The notes below the pieces were generated by a model that ran no database searches, was not told where the DNA came from, and was given only the letters and a program-made list of their open reading frames with translations. From Symbiodinium natans (Eukaryota > Sar > Dinophyceae > Suessiales > Symbiodiniaceae): DNA of 40,769 bases. Positions 28,565-37,818 of this stretch are shown here, one piece after another. The position numbers and the translations under genes were made by a program. The DNA lies in NCBI GenBank assembly GCA_905221605.1, contig CAJNDS010000611.1, forward strand, positions 64,001 through 104,769, written 5' to 3'. How positions within the stretch are numbered: the first letter of the stretch is position 1; each line of letters opens with the position of its first letter.

Positions 28565-28855
28565 AGACACCACATGAAGACACCTCAGACAGAAGAAAAA
28601 GAGCCTCCGAGAGCTTCGCCCCCAAACAAGACAAACAGATGAAACAAAGGGATGAATCCCCCGAAGCCTGCCTCTGGCGCCAAGTTTCCCTTCGCCCGAG
28701 CCGGCGATGTGAAGTTCCACGCCTTCTGGACGCAGAGACTGCGCCGGGGACACGGACACCTAAAGGGGGGGGGGACACCCGCGCAACCACCCCCCCTGAG
28801 CTCTCCTCTGAGCACCCTTCGGACTTCGGCATTTATGGGCATCAAGTGATACTGA
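28565..28855 (+). CDS. Proline-rich plus-strand frame, uncertain
   Basis: One frame reads MKTPQTEEKEPPRASPPNKT, then after a single TGA continues MNPPKPASGAKFPFARAGDV and KFHAFWTQRLRRGHGHLKGG to a stop at 28849. A short intron could remove the TGA. The minus strand is open over the same interval with plausible composition (NFTSPARAKGNLAPEAGFGG), so strand is not settled. Confidence 0.25.
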
Positions 28856-29114
28856 GTAGCTCAGGAGACAGGACGCTCGAGAACGGAGGACGCCCAAGCA
28901 GATCAGAAGTGGTCCACCCCGCTGGTTTTGTCTTGAAGTCAAGAATGCTTTCTTCTCCATTCACGTGGTCGACGCTTCGACGCCCATTGGTAATTTGAAC
29001 GCTGCGGGCTCCTGTGGTGCAGGTGGGTGGGGTGGGGCAAAACGTCCATCAGCGATCATTTTCTGACCAGTCGATCAGCTGGCCACACACGCTCGGCACA
29101 GATAGCAAGGCGGA

Positions 29115-29627
29115 GTGGGCAAGCGGTGGGAACGTAATCGGTGCGTCGCCGGCCTCACGCGCCACGTGCAGGTAGCGAGGCAGTCGGCTGAAGTGGGGGC
29201 GGGGAGCGACGGATTAGCCGTCGATGTTGCAGCTACCTGTTTGGGCTTCCGCCGCATCTTTGCAAGGAGGGGCGAATGTTTCAAGGATGTCCGAAGAGGT
29301 CCTTTGTTCAGCGGGTCTAGACAGGGCTTGAGGTGGCGTCCTTCATGGAATGTACGGAATCTAGCCGCAAAACATCTCCTACCATTTCTTGTTTCCGGCA
29401 ACTTCGTAGCTCAGCTGCTCCTATGCCAGGCGAGCATACGCTACAGGCAGGCTGAACTCTGGCCTCCTGAGCCGCCGCGCGAGCCATCACCAGAGCCGCC
29501 CCCGAAGGCGGGAAGAAGCCCAGAGGAGCTCAAATCCACCGCTTGCGGCCTCAGGTGGAACAGCCTGATGAGATCAAAGACCCTGAGCCGGCAAAGCTGC
29601 AGGGCTCAGCTGCCTCCTAGCCCTTGA
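29115..29627 (+). CDS. 170-codon frame ending in a proline-rich segment
   Basis: Open to TGA at 29625. The early part is Arg/Gly-rich. Residues about 117-137 (WPPEPPREPSPEPPPKAG) follow an AG|GCTGAA border at 29451 and look like a genuine disordered exon. In another frame, 29551-29600 reads VEQPDEIKDPEPAKLQ after GCCTCAG. Either could be the N-terminal part of the RD/RS-rich gene just downstream, whose first known exon starts at 29796. Confidence 0.35.
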   Translation: MGKRWERNRCVAGLTRHVQVARQSAEVGAGSDGLAVDVAATCLGFRRIFARRGECFKDVRRGPLFSGSRQGLRWRPSWNVRNLAAKHLLPFLVSGNFVAQLLLCQASIRYRQAELWPPEPPREPSPEPPPKAGRSPEELKSTACGLRWNSLMRSKTLSRQSCRAQLPPSP

Positions 29628-29795
29628 GTTGACAGTAGCAAGTTGAGCTTTTGCCCAGTATTTTGCAAAATCTTGCAAGCACTTGAGGTCTGAGGTTCGG
29701 GAGGAGAGAGGTCAGAAGGAAACTGCGCCCTCGACCTTTCAGCGGCCTGTCTCAACGCGTCAGCATGTCGCAAGCAGAGATGTGGTGACTGTCAG

Positions 29796-30357
29796 GTCCT
29801 ACAAGAGGAAGGAGAGGGATCAGCGGGATCAGCGGGATCAGCGGGATCAGCGGGATCAGCGGGATCAGCGGGAGCGAAAGGAGCCGAAGGAGCAGAGGGA
29901 GCGGAAGAGGGAGAGGTCGGACAGGAGGGAAGACAAGAGGGAAGACAAGGGCAGGCGGGATACCTCCTGGGAGAAGAAGGCCGGCCATTGGTAGTCTTCC
30001 CACATCCTAGTGGCCCTGCCCGTCGTCCTAGCCTGGTATAGGCCGAGAGGAAGGAGAAGAAGGCAAGTCGAAGGACGAAGCCCCGGACAGAATCACGACT
30101 CCTTGTGTCAGCATGCCGGGCGCTGCGACTTTGGTGGAATTGACTTGCAGCCGACGGGCAATCTTCCAGGTCTTCCCCCAAGAGGAGCAGGAGCCGAAGC
30201 CGCAGCCGAAGGAGGAGGCCCCCGGCAATTGGCAAGTGTGGGGAACTATATGGAATTATGAAAAAGGGAGAATCTTTTAGGGGAGACTGAGAGAAGCAAG
30301 CTGCTGAGGTCACGGTCTCGGCGCAAGCGACCAGCGTCACGAGAGAAGCGGAGGTGA
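29796..30357 (+). CDS. RD/RE/RS-rich protein (splicing-factor-like C-terminus)
   Basis: Three exons with matching phases: 29796-29990 (SYKRKERDQRDQRDQ..., RERKEPKEQRERKRERSD, then REDKREDKGRRDTSWEKKAG), 30170-30224 (SSPKRSRSRSRSRRRRPP) and 30292-30357 (RSKLLRSRSRRKRPASREK, stop TGA 30355). Alternating Arg-Asp/Arg-Glu and Arg-Ser stretches are typical of the disordered tails of SR-type splicing factors and U1-70K-like proteins, which act in nuclear pre-mRNA splicing; that role is inferred from composition only, as no RNA-recognition motif is in view. Intron 1 is GT-AG (29991-30169). Intron 2 (30225-30291, 67 bp) needs a GC donor to join the two RS blocks. The N-terminal exons, probably proline-rich, lie upstream and were not joined. 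Confidence 0.65.
29815..29872. repeat. GATCAGCGG 9-bp tandem repeat
   Basis: Six nearly perfect copies of GATCAGCGG encoding Asp-Gln-Arg inside the first exon of the RD/RS-rich gene. The unit length keeps the frame. The minus strand reads Ile-Pro-Leu here and produces a shadow frame. Confidence 0.95.
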
Positions 30358-30497
30358 CAAAAAGGAAGCTGTTAGCCGGCTTGAGCCTGCCGAGTGTGTG
30401 AGTTAACCATCTCTTAGCCGTGTTAGCCATTGGCAGCGTGGGGACGCACCGCAGTGGAGCTGCTAGGCGCCGGGCCTCTGCTTCAGCTCACTAGGAC

Positions 30498-30971
30498 CTA
30501 GTCTCTACTTTGTGGACCTTGGAGTTTGCTCCCCAAACAGTGCTCGCCCTTCGCGGTTCTTGCGTTCCGGCTTTCTACTCTGTCAAGGATTGCGCAAAGG
30601 GTCCTTAGCTGCGACTTTAAAAGTCTCATAGCAAGTATCGTTGTCCGCGAAAGCTGACTAAAGAGAGCGTTCGCGACAGCAGCCATGAAAGACTTTCTTG
30701 GAACAAAGCGGTGAGGAATGCCGCCTCGCGCATGATGGAATGTTGGACAGCCATCAGGTTTTCTGCGCCCGCCATGTTTGGACGTTTCGTGTGCCCGAGT
30801 TGTGCTCGGCATCTCTGGCAAAACGCTGCGCTTCGAGCTGAATTCGGTGTTTGGAGGCCTCCATATCAGGCTCTCATAGGATCATGTATGGGCCCCTCAT
30901 GTGTTCCAGTAGATGCATTTACTTTCGGAGATCCCAAGAGCCCGCTTTGCCTCCTGATCCTGTACGTTTGA
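30498..30971. other. Coding-like frames on both strands, unresolved
   Basis: Minus 30498-30821 reads HRFVPRKSFMAAVANALFSQ and LLKSQLRTLCAILDRVESRN, a plausible helical protein. Plus 30711-30971 reads FVCPSCARHLWQNAALRAEF with a CPSC pair. Neither has a recognised motif. The region lies just before the first copy of the tandem duplication. Confidence 0.3.
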
Positions 30972-31009
30972 TAGGCGCCTTGCGTCGCTTGCGTCCGGTG
31001 AGCACTGTG

Positions 31010-32835
31010 AGCACCCTTGGTAGTTTGTTGTCACGCTTCCGAAAACGTGCGAGCCTTGAAAGCTTTAGGGCTCTGCCAGTGTCACCCAGTGTCATCCTTG
31101 CTTGCTGTTGAGAGGCAGAGCCGCTGCTGGGAGTGGCGGAGGAGCCAGAGGCCTGCAGCCTCGCATAGCCTCGTAAGTTGGCCTGCCCCTACCATTTCGT
31201 GGACTCGTGCGGGCTTGCGATCCCTGAATGTTGTCAAGGAGCCGTTGCTCCTGGTGGCTGAGGATGAAACGCAGGCCCAGGCCAGGAATTAGCGAAGCTT
31301 TTAGGGGTGTTGTTGAGCGTCTGGAGCTTGACGGCCGAGCGGGTCGCGTGCGCAGGGCTGCTTTGGCAGTCGAGAGGGGAAATGAGGGATTCATTGTCAG
31401 GTAGCGGGGACTTTGCTGGAGGATGGGCGAGACCCAGGCGCGTGCTTGTTGCAGATATGGGGTCTCGAGTCTCGATTGGACTCGCCTCTTGTTCCAAAGC
31501 TTGAGAGGCCCTCGCGGGCGTGGCAAAGCGCCAGTGAGTTCAGATGGGAAGAGTTTCCAACGCAGGTGTGCATTGCTGCGAGACACCGTCGCATGCCTCG
31601 CGCGAGATGGAGACAGGCGGGCTTGACATTCAACACGAAGTTGAGAAGTTCAAATCATGTTTTTAACGCAGGTGATGCCCCCGATGGCACCACACCAGAT
31701 GAACCAGACATGGAGGGTGGCGACGCAGGTGGCTTTGAGTGCGATCCAGTCAAGAGCATCGTTCCCCAATTTCGAGCCTTCTTGATCCCTCGGCACCCGG
31801 CATCCAAAGCAGTAAGCAGCAAGTGCGAGGTTTCCATGTTCAGTTGAAGAGTGTCCGTCCCAGGTGATGGCTCGGACAGCGCTGCAGTTATGGCAGAGGG
31901 CGGCGGATGTGGCGGAACAGGCCGCTTCGTTACGGGCTGTCGACCTCCGTGCGCAACATCGCGCGACCGTCCAATGTTGAGAGTGTGACCTTGCAATGCA
32001 CTTTCAATGCAGGCGATAGCTGCACGCCGTGTGAGAGTCACCAGAGGGGCGAGACAGGCCGGCGCTTATTCGTGTTTTTCCTCCCCGGTGTGGTGCAAAG
32101 CCAAAGGAAGGTTTGAGATGAGCGCCTCCAGATGCAGGCGATGTTCCCGACTGCGCCGTGCATCCGCATGAGCCAGTGTTGGCCGAGGTCGAGAAAGCAG
32201 GCGCAATTTTTCGATCCAGTCACTTGCGGTGTCCCGCAATTTAGGAGCCCCCATCAAGCCTTGGTTGCCCGCAGCACAGCGAGCAGCAAGTGCGGCGTCT
32301 GCAAGTTCTCAAACGACGCACGTCGAATGCAGGTGAGTGCGATGGCGCTGATGCCCCTGCGCATGTGACGGCAGCTGTGTCGGAGTGCGGCTACCAAGGC
32401 AGGCAGCCTTGGTCGAGTCCAGGGAAGCGACTGAGGATTTCCAGAACATTTCGTGTCGCGCCCCAAGTCATGCGCAGGTGTCTTGGACACGTCAAAGACG
32501 TCGGAGGCGGACAAGAAGGCCGACGAGCGCCTTGGTTGGCCAAATTCGCTGTTTTTCAAGCATTCACAGAAACAGGTGTCAGGTGTGGCTGAGGGAGGAG
32601 GAAGAGAAAGCTTTTTGAGTGCCTCCATGAGCCAATCTTTGAACTCCTTTCTCTGTTTAGAGCTCTCCGTGCGCTTGTTGGGACTGCGGGCCCCGGGCTG
32701 AGGCCAGCGCCGCGCTCGGACCTCCCAGCTCTGTCAAAGAGCGCACTGGGGGCAGCGCAGACGCCGCCCCCACCTCCGCCCATTCGAGAGCGCGCGCTGC
32801 GCTTCGTTTTCACCCGCCTAGGCCTGGCGCCCTAG
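31010..32835 (+). CDS. Duplicated gene, copy A: 'AGD' exon modules and Pro-rich C-terminus
   Basis: Unrecognised protein built from small exons that mostly begin, after AG, with codons for (N)A-G-[DE]. Pieces in order: AEPLLGVAEEPEA (~31117), a module at ~31567 (CCETPSHASREMETGGL), 31668 (NAGDAPDGTTPDEPDMEGG), ~31863 (GDGSDSAAVMAEGGG), ~32008 (NAGDSCTPCESHQRGETGRR), ~32138 (GDVPDCAVHPHEPVLAEVEK), 32326 (NAGECDGADAPAHVTAAVSE), 32462 (PKSCAGVLDTSKTSEADKK) and the last exon, from about 32680 (RPAPRSDLPALSKSALGAAQ, six prolines, then LRFVFTRLGLAP) to TAG 32833. Several modules have paired Cys. The same order occurs 2.6-2.7 kb downstream. Exact borders, the start and whether all modules are joined in one mRNA are not resolved. 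Confidence 0.5.
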
Positions 32836-33180
32836 GCACCCAGCCCGCGCAGGAGCCCATCATCACGCAGTGCATGACAGTTTATAACGGTGTAGCAGTG
32901 TAGGAGTCACTGATCTTATGATCTTTGTGACCATTCCCATCTTTGACGTCGTGTAGGGCGCTTCGCGGGTTCGAGTTTCGGGCTCGGAGTCAGAAGACGA
33001 TGAATCCCGGGCAAAGTCTAAGTGGCTCCAGAGGTTGCATTTCAAGCATCTTCAGCTTTCAGAGAGGTATCCTGGACCATAGATAGCTTGAAGCAGCTTG
33101 ATTGATTTACCCGGATGAGCACATGCTCTGTCCGGCGGCGAAAAGGCCGGGCCATGCCGGGCCAAAGTAGAACGGATTCG
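31010..33180. repeat. Tandem duplication, unit A (~2.65 kb period)
   Basis: Unit A aligns with 33640-35830 over its whole length. Anchors: GTCTGGAGCTTGACGGCCGA at ~31319 and ~33967; ACATGTTTTTAACG-type word at ~31655 and ~34335; GAGGGGCGAGACAGGCCGGC at ~32044 and ~34687; TGGTCGAGTCCAGGGAAG at ~32410 and ~35029; GACCTCCCAGCTCT at 32719 and 35431. The offset drifts from about 2605 to 2712 through small indels. Similarity is highest in exons and low in the presumed introns. Confidence 0.9.
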
Positions 33181-33390
33181 AACCACCTGGGTCAAATTTG
33201 CCCAGTGTCGCGCGGTTTGTGAAAAGGCCTTGTGAGTTTAGTTTAGTGCCTACGTAGTTGTCGGATTCGTCCCGCACGACTGCCGCATGTCTCCGCGCAG
33301 TTTTCGTTCTCGATGTGTTTGTTCGCCCTCTCATGGGCCGCGGAGTTCCACAGTCCACATTGACGTGGTGATGCCTGCGAGCTTAGGGAC

Positions 33391-33606
33391 ATGGGTTCTC
33401 TGAGTTCTCTGATTTTGCGACGTTTGTTTCGAGAAATCGGCCGGTGGCTGTTTGCCTCAAGACTTCAAGACAGCTGCCGTAGAGGCCTTGGCATCATGTC
33501 GCTTTGCGACGTGTTCTTCCAGCAGGTGTGCTGCTGCCGGAAGGTCAGCGCGGCGTGCGCCGGCAACATTGTGGCGGAGGTGCCGCGCCTTTCTTGCGTC
33601 CAGTGA
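33391..33606 (+). CDS. 71-aa frame with ATG, possible first exon of copy B
   Basis: Starts at ATG 33391 and reads MGSLSSLILRRLFREIGRWL, then FASRLQDSCRRGLGIMSLCD and a Cys-rich tail to TGA 33604. The amphipathic N-terminus could be a targeting or membrane-anchoring helix. It lies between the two duplicated units and is not present before unit A in recognisable form. Low certainty. Confidence 0.3.
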   Translation: MGSLSSLILRRLFREIGRWLFASRLQDSCRRGLGIMSLCDVFFQQVCCCRKVSAACAGNIVAEVPRLSCVQ

Positions 33607-33639
33607 GCATCCTATTTTGTTGCGCGGGGGAGCAACAAT

Positions 33640-35547
33640 CTTGGATACAGGCTTATGCAAATTGTCGTTCTTTGGCTCGGATCGACTCGTGCCAGTGTCA
33701 CCCATGCTGGGCAGTATCGGGCACTGTTTTCGCTGCAAGGAAGAGCCGCTGCTTGGAGCGGCGCAGGAGCCAGAGGCCGGACTCGTGCGGCAATGTGTTG
33801 GGGTTGCGAGATTGGGGGAAGGTTTGGCTGTTGACATTCTTTAAGCTCCCAACCCTCCCTGAGCTGCGTTCGCTGGTGTCAGGGGCCGTTGCTCATGATG
33901 GCTGAGGGCGAAATGCAGGCCCGGGCCAGGGGTAACCGTAGGCTGTAGGCTGTGGGGGTGTTTTGCGTCTGGAGCTTGACGGCCGAGGGTCGCATGCGTT
34001 CAGAAAATTCAGGGCTGCTTCGGCAGTGGAGGGAAGATGAGGGGAATAGTTGCCGGACTGCCGACCCAGTTGCAGCCATTGCCAGGTGGCGGGGATTGTG
34101 CCGGAGGATGAGCAAGGCCCTTGTTGCAGACGGGGTCTCGATTGAACTCGCCTTTGGTTCCGATGCTTGAGAGGCCCTCAAGTTGCAAGTGTGGCATGCA
34201 ACGCAGGTGACCGCTGCTGTGACATGCCTTCGCACGCCGCGCGCGAGATCGAGACAGGCGGGCTTGTGTTCTGCGTGATCCTCCCTGAAGTCGCCGATGC
34301 GCAAGACATTCAACGAGAAGTTGAGACGCTCAAAACATGTTTTTAACGAAGGTGATGCCTCCGACGGCGCCACACCAGCTGACCAGGAGATGGAGGGTGG
34401 CAACGAAGGCGGCTTTGAGTGCCATCCAGTCAAGAACATCGCTCCCAAATGTTGACCCATCTTGAGCCGTAGGCCTTGGGGGTGAAAAGCAGCAAGTGGC
34501 GCGTGCGAAGTTCTCATGGAAGAGGTGAAGACTTGCCATTGCAGGTGACGGCTGCGACAGCGTTGCAGCGACACCGCTGGCAGAGGGTGGCGGAACAGGC
34601 GGCTTCATGCGGCTTGACGATCTCAACGTATACCGTTTAAAGCTCGGATGAGCAGGTGAAAGCTGCCCTGTAGATGAGATTCCCCAGAGGGGCGAGACAG
34701 GCCGGCGCTTATTCGTGTTTTCTTTCCAGATGAACGCTTCCAAACGCAGGTGATGTTTCCGACAGCACCGCGCATCCGCAAGAGCTAGTGCTGGCCGCGA
34801 TCGGCGAAGCAGGCAGGCGGACATTTTCGAGCCAACCGCTTGCGGTGCTCCGCAATCTAGAAGCGCGTCAAGCCTGCGGTGCCCGAAGCACGGCGAGCAG
34901 CAAGTGCACCGTGTGCAAGTTTCTCAGATGAAGCGCATTCGATGCAGGTGATTGCGCGGCCGGCGCTGAGGGCTTTGCGCATCTCAAAGCAGAGGCTTCG
35001 GAGTGCAGAAACCAAGGCAGGCAGCTGTGGTCGAGTCCAGGGAAGAGAGCGAAGATCCATTTCGTGCCCAAGTCATGCACAGGTGTTTCGGAGACGTCAA
35101 GGATGTCTGAGACGGACAAGAAGTCGGACGAGCACCTTGCTTGGCCTGTGGGTTTTCAAGCATCTAGCAATAGGTTTCAGTCTGCCTGAGCCTTCTTGGA
35201 AGACTTCCATCGAATCTTCCAAAACTCCATTCAGCCTATTCAGCTCGGCCTCGTGCTCGATTGACAGAGCAGACAAGTCATGTTTTTGGAAACTTGCAAG
35301 TACAGAAACATTCAGCTAAACAGCAGTGTCCGAAAGCACCAAGCCAACAGCTGTCGCCCTTTAGAATTTTTGATGCAGCTTGAGCAGCCACATCCCGGAT
35401 CTGAATGTACCGAGGCCAGCACCACGCGTGGACCTCCCAGCTCTCTCAAAGAGCGCTTTGGGGGCAGCGCAGACGCCGCCGCCACCTCCGCCTGTTCGAG
35501 AGCGCGTGCTGCGCTTTGTCTTCACCCGCCTGGGCTTGGCGCCCTAG
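33640..35547 (+). CDS. Duplicated gene, copy B: 'AGD' exon modules and Pro-rich C-terminus
   Basis: Paralogue of the 31.0-32.8 kb gene with modules in the same order and frames: EEPLLGAAQEPEAG (~33741), ~34201 (GDRCCDMPSHAAREIETGGL, then DIQREVETLKTCF), 34348 (NEGDASDGATPADQEMEGGN), ~34545 (GDGCDSVAATPLAEGGG), ~34655 (GESCPVDEIPQRGETGRR), ~34747 (NAGDVSDSTAHPQELVLAAI), ~34941 (GDCAAGAEGFAHLKAEASE), 35067 (PKSCTGVSETSRMSETDKK) and the last exon (RPAPRVDLPALSKSALGAA..., TAG 35545). In the final 38 codons shared with copy A there are nine synonymous and two conservative amino-acid differences (I/V, A/V), indicating selection on the protein. Function unknown; the acidic, Cys-containing modules suggest a modular, possibly extracellular or scaffold protein, which is inference only. 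Confidence 0.5.
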
Positions 35548-35830
35548 CCACCCAGCCCGCACCGGAGCCCATCATCACGCAGTGCAGAATGCGGTGTAGG
35601 GATGATTCCCATCATTCCTATCTGGAAAGTAGACGTGGTGTGGGTTCAATGTCGGAGAACTTGTTCAGTGTGACAAGAGAGCTCACTCAGCTTCGCGAAG
35701 GCATCCTGAACCATACTTAAACTATGGACGTTTAAGGTTTCAGCCAGGCTGCTGGAGCTCATTGTCAACGATCGGAGCTGCCCTCCCGAAGGGCGAAAAA
35801 ACGTTTCATTGCTTACTCATGGAGCCATGT
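33640..35830. repeat. Tandem duplication, unit B
   Basis: Second unit of the duplication described for 31010-33180. The 3' flank after the stop codon (GGAGCCCATCATCACGCAGT, 32851 and 35565) is also conserved, so the duplication includes 3' UTR or downstream DNA. A ~0.45-kb spacer at 33.18-33.64 kb separates the units and shows no clear counterpart. Confidence 0.9.
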
Positions 35831-35872
35831 GGGCCAAATTAGCCCAACATCAAGTTTCAGTGTGGCAATCCC

Positions 35873-36217
35873 ATGTCTCGGAAAGAGCTTGCTGATTTTG
35901 TCTTTCAAGGCAACCACATGTGTCGGAAAGAGCTTGCTTGGATTTCGATTCTCGCTTGCAGAGGCATGTTGTTGGCCGCAGCCATTTATTCTGCAGGGCA
36001 CGGAGGGGGTAGGAGGCAGGGCCCTGACTCAGGCAGGCCTATTGTCTTGTTGGTGGAAAGGGTTTTGCATCTGAGTGCATGCGTGTGGTGTACGCTGCGC
36101 AACCTGGCCTTGCTTAGCCCTCCCTGTACGTCCCCTAGTTGCCCCCTTGCCTTTGCCCGCCAGGTGCTCATCTTCTGCGCGTTCAGCACGCCGGGCATGG
36201 TGACCCATCTCGCATGA
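35873..36217 (+). CDS. 114-codon frame with ATG and internal direct repeat
   Basis: ATG 35873 reads MSRKELADFVFQGNHMCRKE, then LAWISILACRGMLLAAAIYS. The ATG-start word ATGT(C/G)TCGGAAAGAGCTTGCT is duplicated exactly 45 bp (15 codons) apart at 35873 and 35918, preserving frame. The remainder is Cys/Leu/Pro-rich without motif. Could be a small gene or a chance frame. Confidence 0.3.
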   Translation: MSRKELADFVFQGNHMCRKELAWISILACRGMLLAAAIYSAGHGGGRRQGPDSGRPIVLLVERVLHLSACVWCTLRNLALLSPPCTSPSCPLAFARQVLIFCAFSTPGMVTHLA

Positions 36218-36506
36218 GTCAGGGTCGTGAAGTCGCGTCGATCCCTGTGGATGCTGATTTTCCTCCACGACCACCTCATGAGACAAATGTGAGCTTGTGG
36301 TTGCGAGGGGTCCGCCGCTTCTCAACCATGGTACATGTCCACATGGTTTTTGTGTATTGGCAGCTCTGGGCAGCCTTGCTAACGATGCTACGGGCAATGT
36401 CTGGGCCTCTGGGTTCCGCACCTTCCCTTGTTGGGCAAGGGATCCCGTCTATTTGGGGCTAAAGGGGCCGAGGGTTTACTCCTTGTTTGACCTTTGTTTC
36501 AAGTAG
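36214..36506 (+). CDS. Small gene, one or two exons, unrecognised
   Basis: From ATG 36214 the frame reads MSQGREVASIPVDADFPPRP then PHETN, followed at 36289 by GTGAGC, a good donor. In another frame, 36383-36506 reads LGSLANDATGNVWASGFRTF and PCWARDPVYLGLKGPRVYSL, then FDLCFK and TGA at 36504, after TTGGCAG. Both are strongly protein-like, but the phases do not match with the obvious borders. Alternatively the first frame runs unspliced to 36462. No family recognised. Confidence 0.4.
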
Positions 36507-37818
36507 CTCAGAAGAGATCTGGGCTGGAACGAGTCGATACTGCAACTCGCGAGGCGACCGTGTTAAACATGGGGTTTGGGAGCTGTATATCTCGGTAGGC
36601 CCTTGGGATGTTTGCATTTTTTCCCTTCTTGGCCTTAGGTAGGGGTACTTTTCAGAGGGTCAAAATGGGGCCTGCCTAGTGCACAAGTGCACAATCGTAG
36701 TGAGAGCTAGGACCCAGAGCAGGCCCTGTTCCCTCATTTTGGGTTTTAGGTTCCCCTCATAAACCCCTTTAACCCCAAAGAAGGTGCCTTTTCTTATTCC
36801 GAGGTTGCTCTTGGGCGTAGAAACCCTAAACCCCTGTAAAACCCCCGCGCCCTAAACCCTACCAAAACCAAGAACCCTAAACCCTAAACCCCTTCTCATT
36901 CCCCTAAACCCGAAACCCTAAACCCTAAACCCCAAACCCCAAACCCTAAACCCTAAACCCTAAACCCTAAACCCTAAACCCCTTCTCATTCCTGGGTTGA
37001 CGCCCCTAGCAGCGTCGGAGCTTCGGTTCGGGGACAGGGAGGTAAGCGGTTTCGGGTTTAGGGTTTACGGCTTTAGCGGTTGAGTGTTTTAGGGTTTGGG
37101 GTGTAGGGCGTCGGACTTGAAATTTAGTGGTTTGGGGGCTTTTGGGGTTCAGGTTTTCGCGGTTTAGATGTTAGCCCGACAGGTTGTGTCCAAAGGTGCC
37201 CGTTCGGCTAAGGCGAGATCGCGTTGAGGCTCTGAGGGTTTGGGATTGATCCTTAAACCCTCACCCCTAAACCCTTGCGGTTTAGGGTTTAGGGGGAGCC
37301 CCAACCCCAAACAGTTCGACTTGGCCTGAGAATCCCTAGAGAACCCTGAGCCCCAGGGTTGAAAGGGTCAGGGATTAGATACGGCGAGGTCGTGCATCGA
37401 GATCTGTGTTTTCGGCAAATAGCACAACGCGCTTTCAGGAACCTTTTGGTTTGTGGTTTAGGGCTACGTGCAGCCAAACCCGAAACCCTAAACCTCTCAA
37501 CCAATCGTTTCTGGCTTCAGTGCGTTCCCTTGAGAGCCCTGAGTAATTAAGGCCTAGAATCCTTTTTGGTATTTCGGCCCGAAGCAGGTGTGCATGACTA
37601 GTTTCACGCCAAAGCTCCCGCAAGCCAAACAACCCCGAAAGCAAACCATACGCCTAGAGCCCCTGTACAGGTTGTAATCCCCGAGCTCCAAACCCTGAAC
37701 CCTGTCAGAGTCGTTCTACCCCAAGCGGACAAGTGGATGCTTCAGGCAAGGTTTATGGCCTTTATGGGTTTCGGAGGTACCTCTGCGCAGTCTTCTGGCA
37801 GATATCGGAGGGTTGGCC
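36507..37818. repeat. Non-coding zone of degenerate telomere-like repeats
   Basis: CCCTAAA words are concentrated at 36823-36990, best at 36905-36980, with the segment AAACCCCTTCTCATTCC occurring twice (36885 and 36975). From 37047 to about 37300 the orientation flips to TTTAGGG / TTTTAGGG. Scattered units continue to about 37700 (AAACCCTAAACC near 37483, CCAAACCCTGAACCCTG near 37687). No convincing exon. Confidence 0.8.

Noticed and set aside
29792-30430. 212-codon minus-strand frame
   Set aside because: Shadow of the RD/RS repeats; the plus strand gives coherent RS blocks joined in phase.
33165-33200. GGTTCGAATCC-like tRNA T-loop word on the minus strand
   Set aside because: The flanking bases do not pair as a T-stem, and no acceptor or anticodon arm can be drawn around it.
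31660-34990. Alternative frame of the duplicated modules reading V-M-x-x-T-A-x-Q...W-R-V-A
   Set aside because: It looks helical, but in-frame stops occur in several modules, whereas the AGD frame is kept in both copies and is continuous with flanking conserved residues.
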